Assembly: GCA_024305405.1 (NCBI GenBank)
Contig: JAKNDB010000110.1
Coordinates: 2,728,001-2,792,000, forward strand
DNA: 64,000 nt
Source: Dirofilaria immitis
Taxonomy: Eukaryota; Nematoda; Chromadorea; Rhabditida; Onchocercidae
Direction: 5' to 3'
The stretch's first letter is position 1. The number at the start of each line of letters is the position of its first letter. The notes under the pieces were generated by a model. It had not been told where the DNA came from. It saw only the letters and a list, made by a program, of their open reading frames with translations, and made no database searches. Shown here piece by piece: positions 13,701 through 27,876 of the stretch. Made by a program: the position numbers and the translations under genes.

Positions 13701-14567
13701 CATTCACATTTTCCATCTCGACAAAGAAGAGGTGGTTTACAATCTCTTTGACAGCTATCACCAATCTTGTTTGGAGCTAAACAAAACTATAATTTAAAAT
13801 ATAAAGATTATTAGAAACAGAACGATAATCAGAAAATGAATTACAGAATTTATTGGTTAATAGTCAAGGAAATAAAAAGGCATACAATTAACAAATTTTG
13901 GTTCAACTATTGATGATCGTTTGATGGGAATGTATAATTTTAAGAAAAATAAAATCAAGTTTTTAAATAAGTCTCTGAACTATTCACATGAATTATATCA
14001 TTCAAGAAAATTTTTATAATTCGAAATAGCATGAAAAAAATTATACATATAGTTTAATCATATACTGATTAAATGACGTATTTCAATAAAAGTTAAGAAA
14101 AAATATAATGCTAATATAATGCTGATAATGATACCTAATCTACATATGGTTGTCTGCCCATCAATATCAAATTCTTCGAAATTTGTTGGACATGTACAAC
14201 GTTGTTCTCGACAAACACTATTCATGCCATAACAATCTTCATCAAATAAACACTTACTTCCAATTAGCTTCTCTATAATTAATACATTTATAAAATATCA
14301 TTTTTAAGTAGTCAATTAAGTTTTATAAAATTTAAATCAATCTAATTAATATTAATTAATGAAATTTTGATTACTATCATCGATCCGATCCAATTTATGA
14401 AAGTTATTCAGAAATAATCGTAAATAATTAAAAGGAATTAATATAATTAATGGATAGATCGATGAATGTTATTATAACTTACGTGTGCAAGGTACATCAA
14501 AACTATGGAAAGATTTGGTAAAATGAAGTAAGACTGTTGTGATGACACTCAAATAGTACGTCGCCAT
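10732..14567 (-). CDS. secreted EB-module cysteine-rich protein
   Basis: Nine exons, all in phase: 14483-14567 (start and signal peptide, MATYYLSVITTVLLHF), 14135-14272, 13663-13776, 13403-13576, 12890-13073, 12548-12743, 12268-12333, 10914-11090 and 10732-10839; 413 residues. The body is a series of 6-8 cysteine modules of the EB type (for example SCENDNQCV, then CIAGICQCAPG). In the middle are two CC-containing segments (GHCCKLKC, LCCPKPC) resembling lustrin-type repeats. A short tail without cysteine ends GGKARNP. No membrane segment is seen after the signal peptide, so secretion is inferred. EB modules are common in nematode extracellular proteins, but their biochemical role is unclear. 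No specific orthologue is recognised. Confidence 0.8.
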
Positions 14568-14598
14568 TTAGATTCAATAGAATCATTCGTTTTGATAA

Positions 14599-14717
14599 TA
14601 TGTATGTGTATGTATGTATATGTATGTATGTGTCTGTATGTGTGTGTGTGTGTGTGTGTGTATGTGTGTATATGTATGTGTGTATGTATGTGTTTGTGTA
14701 TGTATGTATGTGCATAT

Positions 14718-14769
<52 letters not shown>

Positions 14770-14778
14770 TGTGTATGA
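14599..14778. repeat. (TATG)n/(GT)n microsatellite
   Basis: About 180 bp of alternating TATG, TGTG and pure GT. The longest pure run is at roughly 14723-14766. Open frames over this block are repeat artefacts. Confidence 0.95.
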
Positions 14779-16798
14779 TAAAGAATGTATTACACCTTTA
14801 GGGAGATCTGGGTCGATGAGCGATCATCAATGTGACAAGTTTCCCTTCTATACGCGTCGACAATCGCATATTATCGAAATGTTCATATATATATATATAT
14901 AAACAGACGAATATGATAGCATTGTTTTCATCCATTCTTTTCGCTCAATAATGTGGCGAAGTTGACGACATAAACCTTTTATTATGCTAATAATCTGATA
15001 TAAAATTCCTACTCATTAAGAAAATTTCTATGAAGATTGGAATTATCAGTTAATTGCCGTTATGCTTCGATGCAAATGAAAGTATGTAAATATTTAATTT
15101 TAGAAAATAATTCAACGAATAGCATAATTGATGAGATTTTTACCGTTTCTAAAATGTTCGTAATTCACGCCTTTTTATCAATAAAAGAAGAATTAGCCAA
15201 CTTATCACCCATAATTATTACATTTGCAATTCAAGAACATCTTATCTAAACTTAATTACTTTGAGCAATTTATCAAAATCTCCATTTCATAATGACTTTT
15301 TCGAATAAATATTTTCTGCATATCAATAAATAAATGTTTGAGAAGATTCTGATATTTTGAAATTATAGCGAAACTTGTAAAAATAAAAAATATAGTCAGC
15401 ACACCGAACCATATCCCAAATGTGGCCTGCCATTTTTTTTTTTTTATTAAACTGAAGTTTAACATTGTTACTGATAATGGACAACATGATTTAAAATTTA
15501 AATAATTTTATTATTAATATTTTTTGATAGACATCAATCTGTTTCAAAATCAAAAGTGGAAAAAATTTGCACAAATTTTGCATGATATATAACAACAATA
15601 CAAATTTTATTTCTAATTAAAAAAATCAATAATTTATTTTTATTTTTTTGCGGAACACTGATTTCATGTAATGAATAGTCGACGAAGTAAACTAAAAGAT
15701 CTATCCATTTATAATACATTCTTTAAATATCACCTAAGGAAAAGATAACAGGAATTTTAAAAAGGATAAGAAATAAACAGAGAAAATTTCAATGCTTGTT
15801 TAGTTACATGTTTTCGCCATAAGCAATCATTAATCGATGATTAAAATTGACATTTAATATATCCTAAATTGTAAACAAAACTTCAACTCCACATTATATA
15901 CTAATTACAAATAAATAAGTTTCTGCATTTTGGCCTTAATAATACGTAGACAATAATAATAATAATAATTATTAAAAGAATATTTATTTTTATCTTCTAT
16001 ACAACTTTGGAATAGTTTTAAATCTTTATAATAATTTATTAAAAGTTATTCCAGTAGAAACATAGAAAATTATAATTTCTTCCACCATTTTTTCTCACTT
16101 GCTTCTCAAACAAAAAATAAAAACTTATTAGTTATTGATTTTTCTCTGTTATCTAAATAAATGAATTGCTTTTCCTTCAAATGCATCAGAATGGAAGAAA
16201 AAAGAAATTTATGAAGTATAGCAAAATGATCAGATACTTGAATATAATTATTGCTTGATTCTGATCCTTTCAAAAACCGGCTTTATATTATATACGATTA
16301 TTATTAACATTTCAGTGGAGAAGATTGGATCAGCTTCACTTAAAAAGAAAGAATGAAACAATGGAAAGAACAGTGGTAGGCAGCAAATTAACTAAACCTC
16401 AGAAACAGGAAGAAAATTAATTTAAAAAAAAAAAAAATATTGCTGATAATCGAGTTCTGCTCGATTGGATTTTTGAGCGCGCAAATCGATTTCAATATCT
16501 ATTTGTGCGTTTGGTTTCACTTTTTATAGTTTTTGTACCAAAATTTCTAAAATCCTGCCGACCAATTATTTTCTCCGTCCTTAATGTACTACTTATCAGT
16601 TCTTAAGTAAAACAACTAGGAGAAATTTTGAAATTCAGTAGAAATTAGTTGAGAATAAATTGTTTGCAAATAACTCCTTTAAACAAAGTCAACAGGTAAT
16701 AGCAAGATCAGCACCTGCTAAATGATGTTCATTACATAGCACTGAACATGATCAAAAAGGAGTGTTACTGAGGAAAGTAATAAGTGAATGGTAATTAT

Positions 16799-16912
16799 GC
16801 TCCGAGCCTAACGTTGGCGATACAGAACTCTGATACGTATGCGGAAGCACGAAATCTAACGCTATCGCATCTGTATCTTTCGATAGATTCGCAACGGAGG
16901 CTCGGAGCCACA
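16799..16912. repeat. short inverted-repeat (foldback) element
   Basis: Begins GCTCCGAGCCT and ends with its exact reverse complement AGGCTCGGAGC. Pairing continues imperfectly inwards (CGTTGGCGA against CGTTGCGA), giving arms of about 20-24 bp. It is GC-richer than its surroundings. It could be a tiny MITE-like remnant or a structured element. It sits about 230 bp beyond the unc-9-like stop. Confidence 0.5.
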
Positions 16913-17140
16913 TGATTGATAAGACATATATATGAGGAGTGTACAGTATGAGAATCTCCTCTCTTAAAAAGAAAAAAAAGGAAAAACGATGCTGTTTTCT
17001 TATAGAAATTTTGCCAATTTTATCAATTTTCATAATTTCTGAATGGGAATGAGATGTACAAAAAAAAAAAAAAAAAAATAACCTAATTCAAAATGCATTA
17101 GAAAATTAAAGAGGAAAGGAACATCCGCAAAGCCTCCTCG

Positions 17141-20100
17141 TTAGACATCATGCATTTTCCCTTCCTTATTATCACAATATTTATTCCATAAAGTTTTGGC
17201 AAGTTCATAACACGGCAGTTCTCCAGCATGCGTTGCAACCATGCGTAATAAGAAAACACCGTCTTGTCTGAGAAAATGAAATACGAAACGTCGTAATGAT
17301 TGACTATCTACCATTTTATAACCTTCAATTCCCGTTAGATACTTTCCAACGAAGTTCAACTGCCTGTAATTAGTAATCTTCTAAATAATAGTTAACAAAT
17401 AAAGAGGTTATTAATCCTCCTCAAAAACAAGGATATGTGCACCGAAATTTGGATATCCCTAGTAAGTTTGGTGATGTTGGACATGATCAAGAGGTATGAA
17501 CTCTACCAGCTAGGTGGCGAATGGTAGAATTAGGATACTTTCGTTTGTTGTACTTCCGGTTATATTTCGATGACATTTTGGTTGCCTTCGAAATATTTAA
17601 GCTATTTCGATGAAGCTCGAAACAGCATGAACGAGATATGTCACAATGCCATTTGAAGTATGATCAAGATTGATTTCCTTGACACGGAATACTTAAAAAA
17701 AAGAAGAAAACGAGCCTGCTAGGGACAATGGAAATATATATCCAATATAAAAGGGAACAAACTGTGGCACCAGCTAATAAGAAATACCAAAACCATAGAA
17801 AGAGAAATATTTTCTCGTTGAACATGTTGATCATGAGAACGCATTGCACTGTATGCCGATGAACATTGCCGAGCACCTAAAAATTTTTAAGGAAGATTTG
17901 AATTAAAAATAGAAAATTGCATATTTGCAGCAGAATCATATTAAATGAAATTAGATTAGGTTGCGCTTTAATTTAATCATTCTTCGATCTGTAATTAATT
18001 CCCACCGCAAGATTTCTGAAACATAGAACGCCGAAAAAGTACCATCTTTTGAAAGTAATGATTTAGATTTCATTGTTGAAGGCAGATGTGATTAATTTTA
18101 TCGAATTCAAAATAACACAGATTAGTACAGATGATTTAGGATAAAGTTACCGAAGAAGTTATTTGGTGAAAGCTAAACTGATAAACTGGCTTATTAAGTA
18201 AATAAATTAAAACAAAAATTTAAAATATTTAATGAAATAAAGTTCATCTTTCACATGTCACATTCAATTTTTACTTTGCTATTCTCATGACATACTTTTT
18301 TCAGTTGCTTCCCCACCCAAGCGTAATATCGAAAAATAACTATTTGCACAATTAGTTATGCAACAATGATCTTGCAAAAAATGAATACTTACTTTCACTT
18401 CAAAATCGCACAAAGTGACGCGTGGAAAATGGCCAGATTCTTCCCATTCTCGACCATTCATCAAATCATTCAACACCTGCCGAAAGAATTTATCATTGTC
18501 ATGAACTATCATTTTCTTTCTTTATTATTATATATATCATCAATTTTTTATTATAACACACATCGTTGCAATTAAAATCAACTTCACCATTCTTATTTCT
18601 ATCGTCATATCATTATCACCTTTATTCTTAATAAAGCATCCTTGGTTTTGATATTTTTAGTATCTACCGAAATGATATTAGAATTTGATATTTCGAATTC
18701 ATTTCGTTTTTTGAACTAAGTTTTCAGCATTTATAATTAATGATGTTACACTCTTTCATTTCCAAAAAGAAAAAGTAAAACTTTTGAAGAGAAAAGGAAA
18801 ATTTTTGCTAATTTCTATAGCTTGATGAGATTGAAAGTGATATGTATCAATTCAAAGAAAAAGAAACAAATTTTTAAATGGCTAAAATTTGTAACTGATT
18901 TGAGGTATTTCAAAGTATTCAATCAATTCTGAAATTTTTAGAGAATACACATTTTAAGAAAAACCAACCTGTAATCCATACCATTTGCTACGATTGCCCA
19001 AAAACGTATTAAGTAAAAAAATTTGTCCAACAATATTTACCGTATAAAGGATTTTTACCGAAATATACAAAAACGTTACAGCGGCACCACTGCTACGAGT
19101 ACAAATGATTAAATTTAATAATTTCAATCGATTTCCACCCATCTAAAAAAGGCTATAAATCCGAAGGAACAAGAAACTTTCATTTTTTTCAACATTAAGA
19201 ATTCTCAAAGATCAAAACTAGTATGCCTAAATCATTTTTGAGATCTGTTCAACAAATCAAATTTCAAGTGCTCATAGTAACAATTCAAAAAATTCCAACG
19301 AACAATATATGAGTGACAAGTTTCAGAAAATTGAAACATTTGCTGAAAGAAACGAACCACTTGATGTTTCACATGAAGTGCCTCTTCAACATTCGTAGCA
19401 ATTGTTTGCAAGGCTTTATTTCTGGAATCCAAATCCAACAATCGTGAATCGCATGCCATTTGCACCAATGACTGCACATGAATACCTGTAAATAATTTAG
19501 CGATTGAGGAATAAGCAAACTGAATAAACATAATAGAAATTGAAGAATTTAGAATTATGCATTCGTTAAGGAATCAAAATTCAAAAGTTATTTCCTATGT
19601 TAATTGTGCTTTTTAAACGCATGAAAAATCATCTTACGGTAAAAGAGAATTTATTTATTTATTTTTTCATATTCTCGAGAGAAAATCAGTGAAATTCATG
19701 AAGCAATATTGATTAAAGTAAAACATAATATAATATGAGTTGGTAGACAAATGATATCATTTAATAGGCGATAGATACGTTATTGTAAAAAGAATAATTA
19801 GCATGGAATCACCTGACTGCCAATTGAGTAACCTCCAAACGATAGTCGGTACATAGAAAAGGAGTGCTTCCAAAGCAAGTACAAACGGTACCCATTGATA
19901 ATATCCAATTTGTCTATTTTCTCGTTCAGCATAATTATGAGGAATATAATCATGCAAAGGTAGGAAATATGTATTCTGTACCAGCAATAATTTTCTGTAT
20001 ATTGTTCCATTGGTTCCGTAAACGTTGCGGGTACCCAGCATTGTATCGGAAAACCTACATAAGATGGAAGATATCATGATAATAATTTATGAGCTCGATG

Positions 20101-21643
20101 ACAAACAGGTAATCATTCTGAATAATCATAACATTATACTTATTGTCATTTTGCATGAAAGAAATAAGTATATAAATAACATCAAATCTATATAAAATAT
20201 AGGTTTAAGGTGGGAGGAAGGCGGGGAAGAAAAACATCTAAACAAAAAATAATTGATTTGAAATTAATAAAATAATACTAAATATGGCTTACTGTTAAAT
20301 ATATCAACCATAAAATGAGATTAAATCACTTACCAACATACTGCTTCGCAGATACGAGAATGGCGAACACTAAAATGTAGAAAACGATTTAACAGTTCAA
20401 AGAATGATCAATTGAATCTCTTAATTCTACAGCTAATTTTTATGACATTCTTAGGTAAGCTATTTATGATATTTAATAAGCAAATAGAGGTTTCTATTTC
20501 TAAGGATGCTCTTAACTTTATCTCATTTAAATCGGATTATCATTTTGCTAAAAAATTTAAGTTTTTAATATAAATCATAATATCGCAATTATATGATTAA
20601 CTGATGGCTATTTATCAAATTTTAGGCTTACTAAATTGAATGTTTGTAATACACGAATATAACGTCTATATTTTGCATTCTGTTTACTTCTAAATTTTCA
20701 CTTTTACAAAATGTGTTTTAGCTCAAAAATTTGATTATAGTAAACAAATATTAGTTTTTGTAATAAAAACGTAAAGCTAAGAATAAGAGATGGTTATCGT
20801 TTCAAGCATAACCTATGACCTTAGCTAATTATATTAAAAGAAATAAATGGGAAGTTTTTATGATAAATAACTTTTAATCTTCGCCTCTCCTCCTTTATCT
20901 ATTCGAATATATGATTGTTTTTGTTTTAGAATTTTTTAAACGCTCTTACTGATTACTTTTTTTACTTTACTCTTACACTATTTAGTGGCAGATAGTTTAA
21001 CACTGATGTACTCTTATTATTTCGAGTGAAAAGATCAATGGCACATTATATTTTATTCATTTCATTTCTTTCTCTTTTTTTTTTAAATGTTTCTTCAAAT
21101 ATTTCATTTTGCATCAGTTGTTTCGCATTCTCGAAAATAAAAAGCTATTATGACTTAAATGAATCAAGCAAATTAAAGAAAAAACAAAAAAAAAAAAAAG
21201 AACCATAAGTTATTAGTGATCAAAGAAAGGAAAATTTACTTTGCGAAAAATGTTCGCTTGAAAATTAAAAGATTTCGCTTAAAAATATCAGCGATTATTA
21301 ATTTATGATCAGAAGCGATAGCTGCTCTATATAACTCAAGTAGATATCATTAAATTTGCATAATTTTTCATGTATGACTGATTATTATCAAGGTGCTAAA
21401 ACTTATTCAAGGCAATCTTTAACACTCAAAACTTCCCACTACATTTGACTACAATCGGAGAGCTATTAAAATAATTATGTAATATACATTATTTTTTATG
21501 TTAATGCAAAACGAATAATATAGAAAGAATAAATTACCAGTAATGATTGAAGTGGTATAATAATAGTTAAGTTTATCGATAATATCATCATCTACATGAA
21601 ATTGTATTGACTTAACAGCACTAGCAAAATAATACAAGAGCAT
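17141..21643 (-). CDS. unc-9: innexin, UNC-9-like gap junction protein (frame break in exon 3)
   Basis: Four-pass membrane subunit of invertebrate gap junctions. Exons: 21538-21643, 20334-20369 (only 36 nt), 19813-20054, 19361-19485, 18969-19142, 18393-18476, 17712-17876, 17141-17359; about 383 residues. The N-terminus has [14 protein letters not shown]. Next come the innexin signature [19 protein letters not shown] and the extracellular-loop cysteines (PIQCW, ENYCW), then [13 protein letters not shown], and an end at GKMHDV. Exon 3 changes frame between ENYCW and VQNTYF (near 19980); one extra base in TGCTGG restores it, and the exon's phase also demands exactly one more base. The exon 7-8 junction is ambiguous: GT donor with LLNF, or a non-canonical donor with the expected RQLNF. 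Assignment to UNC-9 rests on remembered resemblance, including the C-terminus. Confidence 0.85.
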
Positions 21644-24117
21644 CGCCTCTTAACAAGCCACCGATCCACAATTATCCACTATTCTTTATCTTTTATTCTT
21701 ATCACACCATCTTTTTGCCCGAACGATCCAAAATCTTTTAACTCTGAACAAAAATAACAGATTTGAAAGAATATATCTGACACATCAATCGTTAAAAATA
21801 GAACCGTTGTAAAGTTAAAAATTAAATTTCAGTTAAATTTATCATTTCAAAATGATCAGTAATTTATCAATTAATTGGAAAATAGATTTGAAAGATTTCT
21901 GATGAGTTGGACTAACAAAGTATATAAGAATAGTCGCAACCTATTTTTAAAATTATGCCTTCTCCGAATTGTTGTACTGTTATTTTCCAACATAGGTGTA
22001 GTATGATGACGCTGTCAAATTCGTATTACTAAAATTTATTCATAACTTGGTATAAGACAAGAGTAAAAGTACGCTCTTATCGATTAAATTACATTTTAAA
22101 ATGTCATTGAACAGATAACCCGTTATTTTCATCGCCATTAGATATAGACATTATAACATTTCAGATATAAGACTGCTTCGGAAGAGACTGCGAATACCAC
22201 AGATTGCCTTTTCTCTTTTCGCCACCTTAATTTGATGATGTTGAAAAGCCATTTTTGTTCTAATGTTAGTATCACTTACCAGGACGCCTAAAACCAATTT
22301 AGTTCATCAGTGCCTGGTGCTAAATTTGCCTAACATTTAGTGGATCATTAAATCTGCTGCAATTTCGCAAAAAAAAGGAGAAAAAAAAAAAAAAAAAAGA
22401 AAGTAAATAGCTGCACGTGAATTTCAATTATATTATTGATTTTCTCGAAGAGAAAGAGGCTCTCTTATAAATGAACTATTGAAAAGCATTTAAAAAGTTT
22501 GTATAAAATTTTGAATAATTTTTGCAAAACAATTTAAATGAGAGTTAAAAAGTAATATAATATCATTTGCAATATAATTTATGAATAATTGAATTCATTC
22601 ATTATAAATTCCATTTGGTTGAAAGCGATGATGAAGAGAATCTAAGGAATAAGATTATCTTACATAATGTTAAGATTAAGAGATGAAATATTATACATAC
22701 TAAGATTGCCTACAAATCATTAAATTAAGAATTTGATATTCAAATGCAAAAAAATGTGAGTATGAATTATTTTAAACAATTACGAGATAACCTTCATTTA
22801 TATCATACAGTTTTTGGAAAAAAAAATTACGGTAGTGAATAAGATGGATCGCATACTGTCCATCCCTTCACCTTCATCTCACCTTGCAATCACCAATTAG
22901 CAGGTAGTAATACTCGAACATTATAGTCATGTGTAATTTTTTCTTGAGTTATAAATATAACTTCGGCCACTCCTCCAATAATTCATCAGCTAATAATACA
23001 TAATTTATGAATTCCTACAATTAACCAAAATTTCTTTCATCTTGTCTTTCTTAAACTCAATTATATCCGTATATATATCTTATAATATCATCTTAATTTA
23101 ATATCCAATTTATCACATTTGATTTATCATATTTGAAATTAGGCTGTTATGAGTTGACGATTTACAGTTATTAATGTTGAAAATACATGTGATAGAATGG
23201 TTTTTTCAAACCAGGTAATTATTTAGTAACTTTTTTTTGCAATCTCTTTGGATTTTTTGAGAAAAAAAAAATTGGATGTCTTTTACAATCATTGTTCAGT
23301 GATTCCATTTCACATAGATTATGTAGGATACGATATCAGTTTATCTAAGCTTTAGATAATCAGTACGAAAAGATCGATAAATATTATATGAGCGTACAAC
23401 GTAACTAGCATTCCCAGCCTGATTGTTTTATTAGAATATTGCTTAATCAGATTCTATATTCATTCCAATTATTTTTACACTATTTAGTATCAGAATAAGT
23501 ACTAATTGGTCTATAAGAAAGAACAAATTCAGATTTCCAAGTTTAGATAAAAGAATGAATTAGAGGGAGAGATCTTCGAAATGCGACTATTTGATAGCTC
23601 TTAATTGAGCTGAAAAGAAAAATGATGATAGTATGATCTCGAAATAAGTCAAGAGCAATAATAGGAAAACCTAAAATGATAGAATGGATGGAATGTGAAG
23701 TGAGAGACGAATAAAATACTTGGAAACAATAAGATTATGAAATGACAAATATAGAACTGGGGCAATAAAAGATAAGCAATTTTCAATAATAACAAAACAA
23801 TTTTTTGGCCTATTAGGCAAACACTAAAAAATTGCACAAAGGAGATGGATGAAAAAAAAAAAAAGAAAAAGAACGAAAATAGGAAGTAATTAGCTGGCCT
23901 AGGTACAAGGGACGGGGAATAAGGATGGGCCTATAAAAATACTACGTTTGAAGGACGAAGAGAGTAAACAACATACAAATAACTGGCCTACTGATTTCGG
24001 TGTGGACTGAAGGCCTCTATTCACACAAGATCGATCTGACGTATTATAGATGCTGCTTTTGCTCCATCCGCTATATAGCATACCATGAAGTTACGTCCAT
24101 TTCTCCATTCTTCATAT

Positions 24118-24210
24118 CTCCTCTTATGTCTCCTCTTCCTCCTCCTCCTCCCCTCCTCTTCTTCCTCCTCCTTCTTCTTCCTCCTTCTTGTTCCTCTTCT
24201 TCCGCGAACC
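24118..24210. repeat. polypyrimidine (CTC/CTT) tract
   Basis: About 90 bp made almost entirely of C and T on the + strand. Such homopurine-homopyrimidine DNA can form triplex structures. Overlapping open frames (serine/leucine-rich or glutamate/arginine-rich) are artefacts. Confidence 0.8.
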
Positions 24211-24496
24211 TTTCCTTTCATTCTGTTACAGCTTTACCGCATTTTAATCCAGAATCTCTCTTCCATTCTTCTCCTTCTATCGCTTCATTCCCTTCCTGAT
24301 AGTATAGTATTGTTCATTCAGGCTAAGCAGTAGCTATTAGCAGCATCCATCGAGCATCAGCATCCTAACGATGCCTATCAACTGCCTACTTCATTATCTC
24401 TGCCAGTTATTTGAGGTATCTGTTCCGTTCAGCAAAATTCTAGCAAACTCTCTTTCCCGCCGCATTCACTTGTCTCCGGAATGATTAACCTTCCTT

Positions 24497-24572
24497 CATA
24501 CACATACACATACATACATACACATACACACATACATAACATACACACACACACACTTAGACACATACATAT
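24497..24572. repeat. (CA)n/(CATA)n microsatellite
   Basis: Alternating CACATA and pure CA units, followed by an AT-rich TATATC run. Confidence 0.9.
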
Positions 24573-25387
24573 TATATCTATATCTATATACATATGTATA
24601 TATGAATGATAAGAAAGCAAAAAGTCAATGTGACCTTATATGCATAGCAATTCTTATTCTCTTTAGCGAATTTTATTCATTTATTTATTTAGGCAATCAC
24701 AAGTGAATATGCCTTAAAGCGTCAAATGGATTCTCGTTAAGAGCACTTTAACAATTGCTGATGATAGTAGTATAATCTTGATACTCTCGATACCGCCTTC
24801 TCTGACACTCTTCCACGTTCTGGGTGCAATAGCAATAGTGATAAAAACCGAAGAGGCTAATACAATAAGTATTAGTCTTATGCATGATGGACTACAGACG
24901 CTGATGTTCCTTTCAGTAGTAATAGCCAAGGAATATGTGAATTGCTATGAGGACAATACCACAACATAATCATCTAATTACTTGAATCATCACCTTATTC
25001 AGCAGTTTCTTTTTTTTTTTTGTTTTTAAATAGCTGAAAAAAAAAGATATCGGATATCGTCTGAAGAAATTTTGGCATATTAAATTGTTGTGAATTGTGT
25101 GATTGGATGTATAATATTGGATAGACAAAAATTAAATACTTGTCACTAAACGAGCCAATGCATTTGAATGATATGGCAATTGTTCAATGATATATTAACT
25201 AAATAAACATTGTCATGTTTGTTAAATTGGATACCATAAAAAAAAAAAAGAAAAAATTCCAAGCATATTATAGCAATTGCAAATTGATTTATGAAATTCT
25301 ATTAATTTATTCAATTTAATCAAATTACATCAATAAGAATAATTACTACAATACAAAGAAGTTGATTATTCATATTCATAATGATTT

Positions 25388-25389
<2 letters not shown>

Positions 25390-25433
<44 letters not shown>
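25390..25433. repeat. (AT)n microsatellite
   Basis: About 22 uninterrupted TA units flanked by near-mirror ends (ATTTCC on the left, GGAAAT on the right), so the whole block can fold on itself. Confidence 0.95.
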
Positions 25434-25435
<2 letters not shown>

Positions 25436-25774
25436 ATATGGAAATATAATTCGAAATAAAAGAAAATACAGGAATTGTTGTATCATCAGCTCATTCTTTT
25501 GATTGTCGCGATAGCACACAATAGCAATTTTCTTGCTTTAACACAACGAATAACTCTAACTTGCTTCGTAGAATTCGCAGAAGACTTTTACGATGTATCT
25601 ATGCCATTTTCAAGTTCAATTATGCATCCATGTTTAACTATTGTAATGATGTTATTTTATTACTTATTTATGTAAATCTTAATCAATATATGCATAAATT
25701 ATTTATGCATAAATGAATGGATTAAAAATAGTAATGTTACAGGGAAATAATTTTGTTGCAGTATTTCTACTGAT

Positions 25775-25804
25775 CCGTTTAATGTTTCAAAGAACATTAA
25801 ACGG
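25775..25804. repeat. perfect 12-bp hairpin
   Basis: CCGTTTAATGTT (25775-25786), six-base loop TCAAAG, then the exact complement AACATTAAACGG (25793-25804). No gene is adjacent. Function unknown. Confidence 0.5.
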
Positions 25805-27681
25805 AAAATGTCTTTTCGATTTTGTCGATTAAATTTAGATCAATGTTAGGAAATAAACTTCATATCGCTACAATGAAATAAACAAACACCCAAAATTTCG
25901 TTAGTGAAATGTTCAAAGTTCTTGAAATAAGTTAATTTCTTTCAGTATAAGGATTAACATTACGAGACGAAAACAAATGCTAAATATCAACTAGCTCTCA
26001 AGTCCAAATTCGATATTCTATTTCAATCGAAAATTTTCCTTTAAAACGTATAAATGAAGCTTTGTTATATATTTTGGATCAATAGATGCAAATTTTCCTT
26101 CATGGAATATTTCGTTATTGCATTTGATGATTAAATGCTTGAATATGTTGTCATATCTCGCCATGTCATCTCAATTTCCAAAAAGTTTTGAAGCAAAATT
26201 CAGAGAAATAAACTTTCTATCTGAATGTAAATGTTTATAATATGATAAATTTGAAAAAACCAATTCCATCTGAAGTAGAAAATATTTACCAAGATGAAAA
26301 TTAAATTTAAAAATATATAATAGGGAGAATCTATAAATTTAACATCTCCATTATAAATCGTTACGACTAGTCAGTCAGTTGATCATATTCTATTCTTTTG
26401 CTTAAAATGCGAATATAATCAAATTCGATGTCCTTTCATTTCGTTAGAGTAAACCGACATGACCAAAAGTTAATTTATTCAGCAAAACTAAAAAGGAATA
26501 GCTTAATAAAAGAAATAAAATATTAATTGGAATACGATAATACAAAAGAGAAGTCAAAAAGAAGGAAATAATAAAAAAGCATTAAATGTCAGAAATGATT
26601 CAAAAAAAAAATTCACAGTCTAATTTATCACTTCACTAAATTTAACACTGCCACATTTGATGCTATTTTCTATAGTTTAATTTCAGTCAACATAAATCGA
26701 TAGGAGCATAAGGATAGTGGCATCTGGAAAATAAACTATTTCAATCTCTATAATCACTTTGCGCGTCTTGATCAAGCCTGCTGTTAAATAATGTTCAGAT
26801 GATTGGTGAGGTGAGGGTCCATTAATTCAACACTGCAACGGCATCAATTTACTGAGAAAACCAACCGTGAATTGCTCTGCTGAAGTTGTACTTCTAACGT
26901 AAATAAAAAATAAAACTGTGTACTGATGAGTCATACTGTTGTCCTCTCATTTATTTTCTCTTCCGCATGTTTACTTTTTTTCTTTCAATCTAAACAAGCG
27001 CCTGAATATTCATAATTTCAACTCATAAGTACATATTAAATTGAACAGTCCATATGTTGTCTTAAAATGCAACCAATTAAATAATACTTAATCATGATTT
27101 TGAATCAAACAAGAACTTTAATTTTGGAAGGTAATGTTTGCGGTATTTGCTCATTCCAATGAACCGATGATCCTCTCAAATGGTAATATCATCTGATTTG
27201 CGATAATTTATCAATCAAATGATCATTTAAATTACAACATAATCGCGATTTCCAACAGCAAGCAAAAAAGAAAGATGAATAAAAAGAAAAAAATTGTGTC
27301 ATACAAATGAATCATAGATCAATCAATCAATACGAGAGTATTTCATTTTAAGCGGATTAAGTACTATTTCAATTTATTGAATCATAAATAATTTTTCGGC
27401 ACTGTGAACTATGCTTTCTTTTAATCATTTTTCTTTTTAACTAATGTGTAGAGTATTTTTATTTATGCCGAAAATTAAAGCATTATTTAAAAGACAGTAT
27501 AGGAAGCACATTACTTTCTTCCTAGTATATTTAGCCATTATTATTGGGCCAAACTTCTACCGCTCATTCTTGTGATGTTTTTGTTTTCCTATTTTTTTCT
27601 TTTTCTCTTTTATCTCTATGATTAATGCAGAGATTTTGAATTGCTTCCAAAATAATGGATAATAATAACAAACAACAGAGA

Positions 27682-27684
<3 letters not shown>

Positions 27685-27714
<30 letters not shown>
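27685..27714. repeat. (AT)n microsatellite
   Basis: About 15 uninterrupted AT units. Confidence 0.9.
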
Positions 27715-27717
<3 letters not shown>

Positions 27718-27840
27718 TTGATGATGATGGATGATGAGATGGCATGGCATTTTATGGCAATATAATGATCCATGAATTCTGGATAAATTTTCGAAAGTGT
27801 AAAAATTTAGTTGATTATACCGAGATATAGACACTCACAG

Positions 27841-27876
<36 letters not shown>

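Larger units (their letters stand above)
14568..17140. other. intergenic with microsatellite and foldback, no gene seen
   Basis: Lies between the EB-module start and the unc-9-like stop. Contains a (GT)n/(TATG)n block, a short AAT run near 15954-15972, and an inverted repeat at 16799-16912. The scattered open frames here are short and AT-biased; I do not support them as genes. Confidence 0.5.

Noticed and set aside
16752..17033. Possible extra C-terminal exon of the innexin
   Set aside because: The innexin already ends properly at 17141, and this frame is created largely by the foldback element at 16799-16912.
24714..24969. Overlapping frames on both strands near 24.8 kb
   Set aside because: No family resemblance and no splice partners; neither strand is clearly better.
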